Positions 1-6,977 are shown, numbered from the stretch's first letter. The stretch is DNA of 12,111 nt from Anaerolineae bacterium (GCA_025454715.1 JALONY010000131.1:1-12111); one strand, 5' to 3'. A program made the numbers and translations. Notes: generated by a model from the sequence alone, not told the origin.

Positions 1-1115
1 GAGGGTGGTTTGGGCGTCGGTCGGGCCGAGGTTGACGACCATCAGCGTGACGGCTCCGTCTTCACGTTGGGCGGCGTAGACGGTGACATCGGGCGTGGTG
101 GAGCTGGCGTCGAGTAACTCGGTGCCGAAATGACGGTACATGTAGTAGGTATTGGCGGTCGGGCGGATGCTGTTGGTGCCTAGCAAACCCCAGCCCCGGT
201 TGGGGCCGCCTTGCACGTCCCAATAGGCGACGATTTCGACTTGGTTGCGGATGAGGCGACCGAGCACATCGCCCAGCCAGAGGGCGTTATAGAACGAGTC
301 GAGGGCGGCGGGCGCGCCGACGCTGTTGGCCGAGTTTTGGAGTTGATTTCGGTCACGGCGATGGGGATATCACGCCCCGTGATGTCGCGGATGAGGGCGC
401 GCAGGTTGGGGATGCTGGTGTCCCATTCGTCGTTGATGTCGCGCAGGCTGTCGGTATCGGCGCCGCTGCCCGCCCCAAAGCCCGGGTAGGGGTAGCGGTG
501 GATGGCGACATAGCCCAGCAGGTCACCGTTGGCGCGCAGGAAGTCGATCATCCAGTCGTTGCCTTGGGCGTCGAGGGGGCCGACGAAGATAATTTCGGGA
601 TCGACCTCCAGCATGGCCTCGGCGATGGCGCGCCACTGGGTGTTGAGGTCGGTAGTGGTGTAGGTCTCGACATCCATCAGGGCGACAAACAGGTTGGGCT
701 CGTTGCCGATACTCCAATATTTGATGCCGTAGCCTTTGGTGATGTTGGCATAGCGGACGATTTCGGCGGCTTTTTCGGGGGTGCCGCCCAATAGGCGCAC
801 CGACAAGGCGGGCTCTGCACCGACGGCGCGGGCTTGGAGCACGAACAGGTCGATGATGTTGTTGCGGAGGTCGAGGATGTCGGTATCACCACCGCCGAAG
901 CGCATGTACCGCAGACCGAGGGCTTGGGCTTCTTCCATCAGGGCGGCGGGGATGATGGTATAGAGGTTCATGTTGGAGCCGTAGACGTAGGGGCTGATGG
1001 TGCCGAGGGATTGGCTGGCGTCTACGGTCAGGGTGTTGTCGCTGGGGTCTTGGGCAATGGATGAGGAGAAGGACGCCAGCAGGAGCAGAATGAGGGCTAA
1101 TAATCTACGGGTCAT
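1..1115 (-). CDS. Secreted clan GH-A glycoside hydrolase, frameshifted, 3' end outside window
   Basis: This is the fourth gene of the sugar operon and the likely extracellular depolymerase that feeds the importer. I chose the ATG at 1115 because AGGAA lies about 8 bases upstream; the ATG at 1133 has no ribosome site. Residues 1-22 form a signal peptide (MTRR, a Leu/Ile-rich core, SSIAQ). The body shows the retaining TIM-barrel pattern of clan GH-A: a NEP motif (N138, E139, P140) for the acid/base and VTEIN (E256) for the nucleophile, 117 residues apart, with HRYPY between them. After about S259 the reading frame is lost at an A-run (TTTT at 335-338 on the plus strand). One extra A there restores SKNSANSVGAPAALDSF, and the frame then stays open to base 1 through DVQGGPN and a beta-rich C-terminal part ending in VVNLGPTDAQTTL. 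Read uncorrected, it stops at 180. The family (GH39, GH44 or GH51-like) is not resolved. Cellulase or glucanase activity is inferred from the CebR/CelR-type operator only. Confidence 0.8.
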
Positions 1116-1142
1116 GCGTGAAATTCCTGTCATTGTTTTTGG

Positions 1143-1194
1143 CGATGCTGACGCACGGGGAGGGCAAAAGCCGCTCGACCATGCGTCAGCATCG
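1143..1194 (-). repeat. Perfect 13-bp inverted repeat (intercistronic hairpin) between MalG-type permease and hydrolase
   Basis: CGATGCTGACGCA (1143-1155) and its exact complement TGCGTCAGCATCG (1182-1194) flank a 26-base loop that itself contains GGC-AAAA-GCC. It fills most of the 106-base gap in the operon. In the direction of transcription there is no T-run after the stem, so it is not a classic intrinsic terminator. An mRNA-processing or 3'-end-protecting hairpin that sets hydrolase level apart from transporter level is more likely. Confidence 0.75.
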
Positions 1195-1221
1195 GTTTTG
1201 AAGAAGGGCAGGGGGTGGTGC

Positions 1222-2256
1222 TTATTTGTCTACGCCGGTGACGACCACGCCGCGCATGAAGATTTTCTGGGCGAGCACGAAAATCAGCAAGGGGAGCACC
1301 ATGGCCATGATGGACGTGGCTTGGGGCACGAGGTCGGGCTTGCCCAGCAGGTAAATCAGGGGGCCGAAGTAGTCGTTCCACGCAAAGATGAAGTGGAACA
1401 GCCCGACCGAGATGATGGCTGGCCACGATTGCGGGATGATGATGGCCATCAAGACACGGAAGGGGCCTGCGCCGTCAATCATGGCGGCCTCGTCCAGCTC
1501 ACGCGGCAGGGTCATGAAGAACTGGCGGAGCAAGAAGACGTTGTAGGCATTGGCGAAGAAGTGCGGGACGATGAGCGGTAGCCACGTGCCCGTCCAGCCG
1601 ATGCTGGCGAAAAAGGCGTACGTCGGGATGAGCGTGACTTGGCTGGGCAGGATGATGGTGCCAATCAAGATCAGGAACATCACGTTTTTGCCCGGGATGG
1701 GGAAGCGGGCAAAGGCGTAGGCCACGCAGATGCTCGACAACAGCGTGCCAATCATGCCGACCACGGCGATGAACAGCGTGTTGAAGAACAGGCGGGGGAA
1801 GTTGATTAAATCCCACGCTTCGGCGAAATTCTCGGGGTGGGGGTCATAGACATAGACCGACTCGAGGGTGCGCCAGCTGCCTTGCCACTCGATCAGGCCA
1901 GCCTCGGGGTTGGCGGGGTCGATGAAGCCGCTGCTTTGGCGACCTTTATCGACCAGCGCCCATTGGGCGACGGTGCCATCGGCTTGGGGGATGTTGTAGA
2001 CCTCGTAGGATTCGCCCTCGTATTCGTAGAGCTGGGGCGAGAGGGGGAGGATGTTGTTATCGGTGCTGCCCGAGATTTGGTCGGCGCTTTTGATGGAGAT
2101 GAGCGCCATGTTGCCGAACGGCAGCAGGTAGGCGATGGCGACGAGCAAGGCCAGCATCGTGACCATCGCCTTGACGGCGAACTTGCGGAGCTGGGCGCTG
2201 TAGAACGGCGAGGTGTTGACCGCCGGTGAGATTCTGGGCTGGGTAATGGAGGCCAT
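1222..2256 (-). CDS. Carbohydrate ABC transporter permease, MalG type
   Basis: This is an inner-membrane subunit of a CUT1-family sugar importer that pairs with the MalF-type protein encoded just upstream. The start at 2256 (MASITQP) has GGAG about 9 bases upstream, inside the last codons of the preceding gene, with only 5 bases between the two genes, so they are translationally linked. The protein has 344 residues; family members are usually near 280. TM1 spans about 31-55 and is followed by a long external loop (about 57-150) rich in Tyr, Gly and acidic residues. The usual membrane core then starts near 155 (FFNTLFIAVVGMIG). The cytoplasmic EAA loop that docks the ATPase is clear: ELDEAAMIDGAGPFRVLMAI at 253-272. 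The C-terminus MRGVVVTGVDK is typical. The segment between TM5 and TM6 (about 304-316) looks shorter than I expect. Substrate is not readable from the permease. Confidence 0.93.
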   Translation of the reverse strand: MASITQPRISPAVNTSPFYSAQLRKFAVKAMVTMLALLVAIAYLLPFGNMALISIKSADQISGSTDNNILPLSPQLYEYEGESYEVYNIPQADGTVAQWALVDKGRQSSGFIDPANPEAGLIEWQGSWRTLESVYVYDPHPENFAEAWDLINFPRLFFNTLFIAVVGMIGTLLSSICVAYAFARFPIPGKNVMFLILIGTIILPSQVTLIPTYAFFASIGWTGTWLPLIVPHFFANAYNVFLLRQFFMTLPRELDEAAMIDGAGPFRVLMAIIIPQSWPAIISVGLFHFIFAWNDYFGPLIYLLGKPDLVPQATSIMAMVLPLLIFVLAQKIFMRGVVVTGVDK

Positions 2257-2261
2257 GGGGT

Positions 2262-3230
2262 TTATTCTCCGCTTGCGTAATAGACCCACCGGCGCGAGGT
2301 GCCGAACAGGACGACGGTCAGCACGAGCGCGATGATGAAGATGAACCATGCTTGGGTAGAGCCATAGCCCATGTCGAAGAACGTAAAAGAGGTTTTGTAG
2401 AGGTGCATGTTGAAGAAGTAGGCCGAGTTGTTGGGGTTGCCGGTGCCGCGGGTAATGACGTAGGGCACGACGAAATATTGCATGATGCCGATGACCGACA
2501 GCACGAGGTTGTAGAAAATCACCGGTGAAATCATCGGGAGGGTGATGCTGCGGAACTTGGTAAACGCGCCTGCGCCATCGACCTCGGCAGCCTCATATAG
2601 CTCGGTGGGGACGCCTTGCATGGTGGCCAGCATGGTGAGCATGGAATTGCCGATGCCCCATACGCCCATGAGCAGGAAGGCGAACAAAATGGTGCTCTCG
2701 TTCTGGAACCAGTTGGGGGGCTCTTGGATGCCGATGCCGCGCAGGACGCGGTTGAGCCAGCCGGTTTGGCCGTTGAGGAAGGCTTGCCAGATGAAGATGG
2801 ACGAGATGGCGGGCACCATATAGGGCAGGTAGTAGAGCGGACGCCACAAGATTTTGCCGACGAGGTGCTTGGAATTGAGCAGGGCGGCCATGGCCAGCGG
2901 CAAGATGATGCCGACGGGGACGGCAATCAGGGCGAAGCGGAAGGTGACGCCGAGGGCATTGATGGCGACGGGGTCATTGAAGAGCTTAATCCAGTTGTCG
3001 AGGCCGATGAAGCGGGGGGCGGCGTCGCTGGAAAGCGAGAACTCCATGAAGGTAAAAATCAGGGAGACGAAAATGGGGACGGCTGTAAAAATGGTGAAGC
3101 CGATGAGCCACGGCGACAAGAATATCCAGCCCCAGATGCGCTGCTGGCGCGCCAAATCACTGCGGCGGCGTTCGGTGATTTGCGCCTTCGACGAGGCTGG
3201 TGCGGCGCGGGACTGGTCGGCTGCGGACAT
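2262..3230 (-). CDS. Carbohydrate ABC transporter permease, MalF type
   Basis: This is the second membrane subunit of the importer, 322 residues, a normal length for the family. The start at 3230 (MSAADQ) is preferred over the in-frame ATG at 3257 because AGGAG sits 8 bases upstream of it. A charged cytoplasmic N-terminus with ERRRSDLARQQR (20-31) precedes TM1 (about 33-60). The remaining core has the expected segments, including RPLYYLPYMVPAISSIFIWQ (130-149). The EAA loop ELYEAAEVDGAGAFTKFRSI lies at 210-229. The end, TSRRWVYYASGE, is characteristic of this permease family. It lies between the binding-protein gene (about 100-base gap with a hairpin) and the MalG-type gene (5-base gap). It should form a heterodimer with the MalG-type subunit and use an ATPase encoded elsewhere. 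Confidence 0.95.
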   Translation of the reverse strand: MSAADQSRAAPASSKAQITERRRSDLARQQRIWGWIFLSPWLIGFTIFTAVPIFVSLIFTFMEFSLSSDAAPRFIGLDNWIKLFNDPVAINALGVTFRFALIAVPVGIILPLAMAALLNSKHLVGKILWRPLYYLPYMVPAISSIFIWQAFLNGQTGWLNRVLRGIGIQEPPNWFQNESTILFAFLLMGVWGIGNSMLTMLATMQGVPTELYEAAEVDGAGAFTKFRSITLPMISPVIFYNLVLSVIGIMQYFVVPYVITRGTGNPNNSAYFFNMHLYKTSFTFFDMGYGSTQAWFIFIIALVLTVVLFGTSRRWVYYASGE

Positions 3231-3279
3231 GACATAAGCTCCTGACAAAACAAACAATGGGGGTGGTGGTGCGGGGTGT

Positions 3280-3309
3280 GAAGGGAACCGCGCTGAGGCG
3301 GTTCCCTTC
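3280..3309 (-). repeat. Perfect 12-bp intercistronic hairpin after the binding-protein gene
   Basis: GAAGGGAACCGC (3280-3291) and GCGGTTCCCTTC (3298-3309) are exact complements around a 6-base loop. It begins 22 bases past the binding-protein stop codon in the direction of transcription and is not followed by a T-run. Hairpins at this place in sugar ABC operons commonly let the binding protein be made in excess of the permeases by stabilising the upstream mRNA or giving partial termination. That role is inferred here. Confidence 0.8.
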
Positions 3310-3331
3310 GGGTGGTGCGGGTGGTCGGTGG

Positions 3332-4723
3332 TTACTCGGTCGGGGCGCCGACGATGGCTTGCACGTCAGCCTCGAACAGGTCGATTTCGGCGTTGAGGTC
3401 GATGGTCGCGCCGCTGTCGCTCTCGATCAGGGAGAGCAGCGAGAACTCGCGGTCATAGGCCTGCGTGTAGTTGGGGACGTTGGTCTCGTGGTGCAGGGGG
3501 CCCGGGTTGGCGTAGGCCAAGCTGGCACCGGCGACCGACCAGTTGATGTCGAGCGGGTAGCGGGTGCTGATCGACTCGACCCAAGCGTCTTGCGCGGCGG
3601 GCAGCGCGGGGAAGGCGCCGTAGGCGGTGGCGAGGGTCGGGGCGGCGTCGTTCACCAGATATTGCAAGACGACGAAGGCGGCGTCCTTGTTGGGCGAGGC
3701 ATCGACGATACGGAAGGTGTCGGCGTCCATGGCGACGTTTTGCTCACCGTCGAACGAGGCCGGAACCGGCGCGATGTTCCAGTTGAAGTTGCCGACGCTG
3801 CTATCGAGGCAGCAGGTGTACCACAGCGGGACGATCGAGATGCCGAGGTTGCCGGAGGCAAAGGCGCTGGGTTGCAGGACTTCGCTGGCGGCGTAGGTGG
3901 CGTTGGGGGCGGTGTTATCGACCCAAATGCGATCCCAGTACCATTGGCTGGCGGCGCGCCACTCGTCGGGGACGTTGATGGTGTTGGTGGCGGCGTCGTA
4001 GTAGCTCGACGGTTGCAGGTTCGTCCAGATCAGGCGGATACGCGCCCATTGGAAGTTGACGCCGAATTGCTCGATGGCGGCGGGGTCGAAGTCGGGGCTG
4101 GTGGCGTCGTTGCCGTTGGCATCGACGGTCAGGATCTTGGCGATTTCGGCCACGGTGTCATAGTTCCACGGCACTTCCTCACCATCGAGGACGTAGGGCG
4201 CGCCGAACTCGGCGGGCGGGTACTCGAGGCCGGCCTCGTCGAACAGGTCGGTGTTGTAGTAGGTGACCGCCGGGTAGACGGCGAAGGGCAGGCCGCCCAG
4301 CGTGCCGTCGGCGTTGCGGTACAGCTCGACCAGCGCGGGGTCGAAGACGCTGAGGTCGAAGCCCGCGGCGTCAACCAAGGGCTGCACGTCGGCCCATTGA
4401 TCGGCGAACGAGTTCGAGCCCGCCACGCCGACCGGCCCGACGATGTCGGGCGGGGTGCCCGCGGCCAACAGGGTGCTGAGGGTGTCACGCGAGGTTTCGT
4501 TGCTGGCGGCGATGTTCAAGACCAGCTCGATTTCGCTCTGGCTGGCGTTGAAGTCGGCCACGACTTGCTCTTGGATGGCGATTTGTTCGGAGTTGGTGCC
4601 GGTGCCGAGACCGACGAACCACGTGATGGTGACCTTCTCTTGGGCGGCGGTGGGCAGAACGGCACCAACCACCAAGGCGAGGACGAGAACCATCATGACG
4701 CTGAAAAGGGGCTTTCTTGACAT
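3332..4723 (-). CDS. Sugar ABC transporter solute-binding protein (CUT1, family 1)
   Basis: This is the extracytoplasmic receptor that captures the sugar and delivers it to the two permeases. The start at 4723 (MSRKPLF) has AAGGA about 8-12 bases upstream; an in-frame ATG at 4828 would lie inside the leader. The protein has 463 residues. Residues 1-27 form a signal peptide ending in LPTAAQ, without a lipobox cysteine. The mature part begins with KVTITWFVGLGTG and has the usual family features: LAAGTPPDIVG, a YYNTDLFDEAGLEYPP segment at the first hinge, and FASGNLGISIVPLWYTCCLD, with adjacent cysteines, in the second lobe. It is the first gene of the operon behind a strong promoter with an internal operator, which fits the high level needed for a binding protein. 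Cello-oligosaccharide is suggested only by the operator type, not by recognised ligand residues. Confidence 0.95.
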   Translation of the reverse strand: MSRKPLFSVMMVLVLALVVGAVLPTAAQEKVTITWFVGLGTGTNSEQIAIQEQVVADFNASQSEIELVLNIAASNETSRDTLSTLLAAGTPPDIVGPVGVAGSNSFADQWADVQPLVDAAGFDLSVFDPALVELYRNADGTLGGLPFAVYPAVTYYNTDLFDEAGLEYPPAEFGAPYVLDGEEVPWNYDTVAEIAKILTVDANGNDATSPDFDPAAIEQFGVNFQWARIRLIWTNLQPSSYYDAATNTINVPDEWRAASQWYWDRIWVDNTAPNATYAASEVLQPSAFASGNLGISIVPLWYTCCLDSSVGNFNWNIAPVPASFDGEQNVAMDADTFRIVDASPNKDAAFVVLQYLVNDAAPTLATAYGAFPALPAAQDAWVESISTRYPLDINWSVAGASLAYANPGPLHHETNVPNYTQAYDREFSLLSLIESDSGATIDLNAEIDLFEADVQAIVGAPTE

Positions 4724-4756
4724 TATCTTGTTCCTTACTACTAAGGCCAATCGTGC

Positions 4757-4830
4757 GGTTGAAGGGGTGCTGTGACGTGACGCCGGACGTGCATTTTTTA
4801 GGGGGCGTCGCCGCGTGTGGCGTTTCAACC
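4757..4830 (-). repeat. Inverted repeats in the leader of the transporter mRNA
   Basis: GGTTGAA (4757-4763) and TTCAACC (4824-4830) are complementary and enclose a second pair, GACGCC (4779-4784) and GGCGTC (4804-4809). The outer repeat begins at the predicted transcript 5' end (about 4831), so the leader could fold into a 5'-terminal stem with an inner hairpin. No known riboswitch class is recognised. The arms are short and could be chance in GC-rich DNA. Confidence 0.35.
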
Positions 4831-4837
4831 TTGTTCA

Positions 4838-4866
4838 ACTATACTGGGAGCGCTCCCATAAGTCAA
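4838..4866 (-). promoter_or_regulatory. Sigma-70 promoter of the sugar-transport operon
   Basis: Read on the minus strand, a -35 TTGACT (4866-4861) and a -10 TATAGT (4843-4838) are separated by exactly 17 bases. The predicted start of transcription is near 4831, giving a leader of about 108 bases before the binding-protein ATG. The spacer is almost entirely occupied by the TGGGAGCGCTCCCA palindrome, so a bound repressor would exclude RNA polymerase. Confidence 0.85.
4845..4858. promoter_or_regulatory. LacI-family operator TGGGAGCGCTCCCA (CebR/CelR-type box)
   Basis: This is a perfect 14-bp palindrome with the central CG typical of LacI-family operators. The same 14 bases are the established binding site of CebR in Streptomyces and CelR in Thermobifida fusca, which repress cello-oligosaccharide uptake and cellulase genes and are released by cellobiose or similar sugars. 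Here it sits between the -35 and -10 of the transporter promoter. The cognate regulator could be the adjacent LacI-family protein or one encoded elsewhere. Confidence 0.88.
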
Positions 4867-4938
4867 TAGTTAAACAACAAACCGTTAAAACTCACACATT
4901 TCACACTTTCATCGCTCAGATGATAGGATAGCGCATTA

Positions 4939-4953
4939 TTGTTCAGTGTACAA
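4939..4953. promoter_or_regulatory. Imperfect palindrome TTGTTCA-G-TGTACAA, putative operator
   Basis: This has the same half-site as the palindrome at 4969-4987, with one mismatch between its arms. The two centres (4946 and 4978) are 32 bp apart, about three helical turns, so they face the same side of the DNA and could bind two dimers cooperatively. It lies upstream of the regulator gene's promoter. The binding protein is unknown. Confidence 0.5.
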
Positions 4954-4968
4954 ATGAGAAAAAACGAG

Positions 4969-4987
4969 TTTTGTTCATTGAACAAAA
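4969..4987. promoter_or_regulatory. Perfect 19-bp palindrome TTTTGTTCATTGAACAAAA, putative operator
   Basis: Nine-base arms surround a single central T. It directly abuts the TATGAT -10 of the regulator gene and covers the spacer region, a position suited to autorepression. Its sequence class differs from the CG-centred TGGGAGCGCTCCCA box in the same intergenic region, so two regulators or two binding modes may act here. Confidence 0.6.
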
Positions 4988-4993
4988 TATGAT
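4988..4993 (+). promoter_or_regulatory. Probable -10 box of the LacI-family regulator gene
   Basis: TATGAT matches the -10 consensus at five of six positions and would start transcription near 5000, about 46 bases before the ATG. No good -35 lies 17 bases upstream (CGAGTT), so the promoter may be weak or assisted. An alternative is TTGTTC (4971-4976), a 16-base spacer and TACACT (4993-4998). Confidence 0.45.
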
Positions 4994-5045
4994 ACACTTA
5001 TCGACACACAAACGGATGACTGTCGTTATCTTGGAGGTAATACGC

Positions 5046-6080
5046 ATGATGAATGAGCGTGCAACGTTGCGGGATGTGGCGCGTAAAGCGGGGGTGTCGC
5101 TTGGAACCGCATCCAATGTGTTGAACAACCGTGTGAACGTTTCAGAGGATGCGAGGGCGCGGGTGCTGCAAGCGGCGGCGATGCTGGGCTATCAGCATCA
5201 GGCGCGTTCATCGGTGCGCCCCGAGTCGGGGTTGGCGGTGGTGGGGGCGGTGGGCAAGATTGAACACGGCGAGACGATGACGGCCAACCCGTTTTACTCG
5301 CATGTGTTGGCGGGGATAGAGCGCGAGAGCCAGCAACTGGGCTTGAGCTTGATGATGGCGAACATGGCGGTGGACGCGCTGAACAAGCCGGTGGCGATGC
5401 CGCCGATGTTGCTGGACAAGCAGGTGGACGGGGTGTTGGTGATGGGGACGTTCTTGCGCGACACCATCAAGCACATCCGCAAGCGGGTAGACAAGCCGGT
5501 GGTGCTGATTGATGCCTATGCGCCCGGGATGCCGTTCGACAGCGTGCTGACGGACAACATCAACGGGGCGTACTCGGCGGTCGATTATCTGGTGAAGCAG
5601 GGGCACCGGCATATTGCGCTGGTCGGGAGCATGGTGGACGGGTATCCGAGCATTCGCGAGCGGCGTAAGGGGTATTTGCGCGCCCTGAAAAACCATCGGA
5701 TTGGGGATGTGTATATCGAGGACGGGTTGTTGACGCGAGACGTGGGCTATCACTCGACGATTGCACTGTTGCGGCGGTCGCCGCAAATCACGGCGATTTT
5801 TGCGTGTAACGACGAGGTAGCGTTGGGGGTGTTGCAGGCGGCGCGGGATGTGGGGCGGGATGTGCCACGGGATGTGTCGGTGATTGGGTTCGACGACATC
5901 GACATCGCCCAAAAGCTGACGCCGCAATTGACGACGATGCGGGTGGATAAGGTGTTGTTGGGGCGGTTGGCGGTGCGTTTGCTGCGTGACCGGTATGAGA
6001 TGCCCGAAATGCCTGCGCTGACGATGTTGGTGAGCGCGACGTTGATGGTTCGGGATACGGTGGGGGTGGCGCGCCCGTAA
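5046..6080 (+). CDS. LacI/GalR-family transcriptional regulator
   Basis: This is a DNA-binding sugar sensor of 344 residues, a normal length for the family. The start at 5046 is set by GGAGG 8 bases upstream; the longer frame from 4971 would run through the palindrome and the -10. The N-terminal helix-turn-helix is TLRDVARKAGVSLGTASNVLNN (residues 7-28; recognition helix around L19-V25), followed by the hinge-helix region near LGYQHQARSSVR. The rest is a periplasmic-binding-protein-like core with landmarks DKQVDGVLVMG, GHRHIALVGSM, AIFACNDEVALGVLQAA and DVSVIGFDDIDIAQKLTPQLTTMRVD. It is divergent from the transporter operon and so probably its repressor, relieved by an imported sugar. One reservation: the recognition helix reads LGTASN, whereas proteins known to bind the CebR/CelR box usually have a TVSR core. 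It may therefore instead recognise the TTGTTCA palindromes upstream of its own gene. Confidence 0.95.
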   Translation: MMNERATLRDVARKAGVSLGTASNVLNNRVNVSEDARARVLQAAAMLGYQHQARSSVRPESGLAVVGAVGKIEHGETMTANPFYSHVLAGIERESQQLGLSLMMANMAVDALNKPVAMPPMLLDKQVDGVLVMGTFLRDTIKHIRKRVDKPVVLIDAYAPGMPFDSVLTDNINGAYSAVDYLVKQGHRHIALVGSMVDGYPSIRERRKGYLRALKNHRIGDVYIEDGLLTRDVGYHSTIALLRRSPQITAIFACNDEVALGVLQAARDVGRDVPRDVSVIGFDDIDIAQKLTPQLTTMRVDKVLLGRLAVRLLRDRYEMPEMPALTMLVSATLMVRDTVGVARP

Positions 6081-6142
6081 CGTTGGCGGGGGGTGGCGCG
6101 TCTGAGGAGAAACGAGGCAGTAACGAGCGACGGAAAGGTCTG

Positions 6143-6977
6143 ATGATGGATTTGCACGGGATACACCACGTCACGGCGGTGACGCGCAACGCGAAGCGCA
6201 ACCTCCAGTTTTACACCACGGTTTTGGGGCTTCGGCTGGTCAAGAAAACGGTCAACCAAGACGACGTGACGGCCTATCACTTGTTTTACGCCGACAAGCT
6301 GGGGACGCCCGGGACGGACATGACGTTCTTCGATTGGCCGCAGACGCCGCCGGACGTGCGCGGGACGGACAGCATCGTCAACACGTTGTTTCGCGTGAGC
6401 GGGCGGGCTGCGTTGGACTATTGGGCGGGGCGGCTGGAATCGCATGGGGTCACGCATCAGGGAATCGAGAGCTTTGATGGGCGGTTGCGCTTGCGGTTTT
6501 ATGACCCTGAGGGGCAACGCTTGACCTTGGTCGATGACGGCGGCGCGCCGTTCGAGGGTGAGGTATGGGATGGTGCGGGCGTGCCGGTAGCCCGACCAGA
6601 CCATCGCGATTTATGAGATGGACGGGGGCGGTGCGGGCAAGGAATTGCACGTGTACGAGCAACCCAAACTCGGGCGGGCGCGCTTGGGGCACGGTGGGGT
6701 GCATCATGTGGCGTTTCGGTTGCGTGATGAGCAGGAACAAGCCTATTGGCTGGATCGGTTGAGCGGGTTTGGGGTGCCGAACTCGGGTGAGGTTGACCGG
6801 TTTTACTTCAAGTCGTTGTATTTTCGCATTTCGGGCGGCATTTTGTTCGAGCTGGCGACCGACGGCCCCGGGTTCCATGCCGATGAGCCGCTGGAGTCTC
6901 TGGGCGAGCGGCTGGCGTTGCCGCCGTTCCTCGAGCCGCGCCGTGCGCAAATCGAGGCGGGGTTGAAGCCGCTGTAA
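6143..6977 (+). pseudogene. VOC-family ring-cleaving dioxygenase (MhqO-like), broken by an internal deletion
   Basis: The two halves of one glyoxalase-fold protein lie in different frames. The N-terminal half starts at 6143 (or 6146; AAAGG lies 5-8 bases upstream) with MDLHGIHHVTAVTRN and runs through GQRLTLVDDGGAP to GVPVA, then goes out of frame and stops at 6616. The C-terminal half resumes in another frame near 6591 (PDQTIAIYEMDGGG) and runs through GGVHHVAFRL, FYFKSLYFRISGGILFELATDGPGF to a stop at 6977. Conserved His of the HHV motifs and the Glu of LFELATD, the usual metal ligands in this family, are present. The halves sum to about 275 residues against a usual 310-320. The stretch that normally follows VPVA (YQI-type, opening the third beta-alpha-beta module) is missing. 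This is therefore an out-of-frame deletion of roughly 35-45 codons, not a simple frameshift. It follows the regulator gene by 62 bases with no terminator. An assembly error cannot be excluded. Confidence 0.75.

Noticed and set aside
3257..4720. A 487-codon plus-strand open frame opposite the binding-protein gene
   Set aside because: It is the antisense shadow of a clearly recognised gene in GC-rich DNA. Its product is low-complexity Gly/Val/Asp/Arg with no family features and no ribosome site.
4925..4953. Second minus-strand promoter (TTGTAC, 17 bases, TATCCT) upstream of the main transporter promoter
   Set aside because: The spacing is right, but the hexamers are only moderate and the main promoter nearer the gene is far better. 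The -35 coincides with the arm of a palindrome, which explains the match.
5208..6604. Long minus-strand open frames (5208-5927 and 5750-6604) opposite the regulator and dioxygenase genes
   Set aside because: The products are His/Arg/Pro-rich low-complexity shadows of well-supported plus-strand genes.
6585..6620. Programmed ribosomal frameshift joining the two dioxygenase halves
   Set aside because: There is no slippery heptamer at the joint, and protein segments expected between the halves are missing, so a frameshift alone would not restore the fold.
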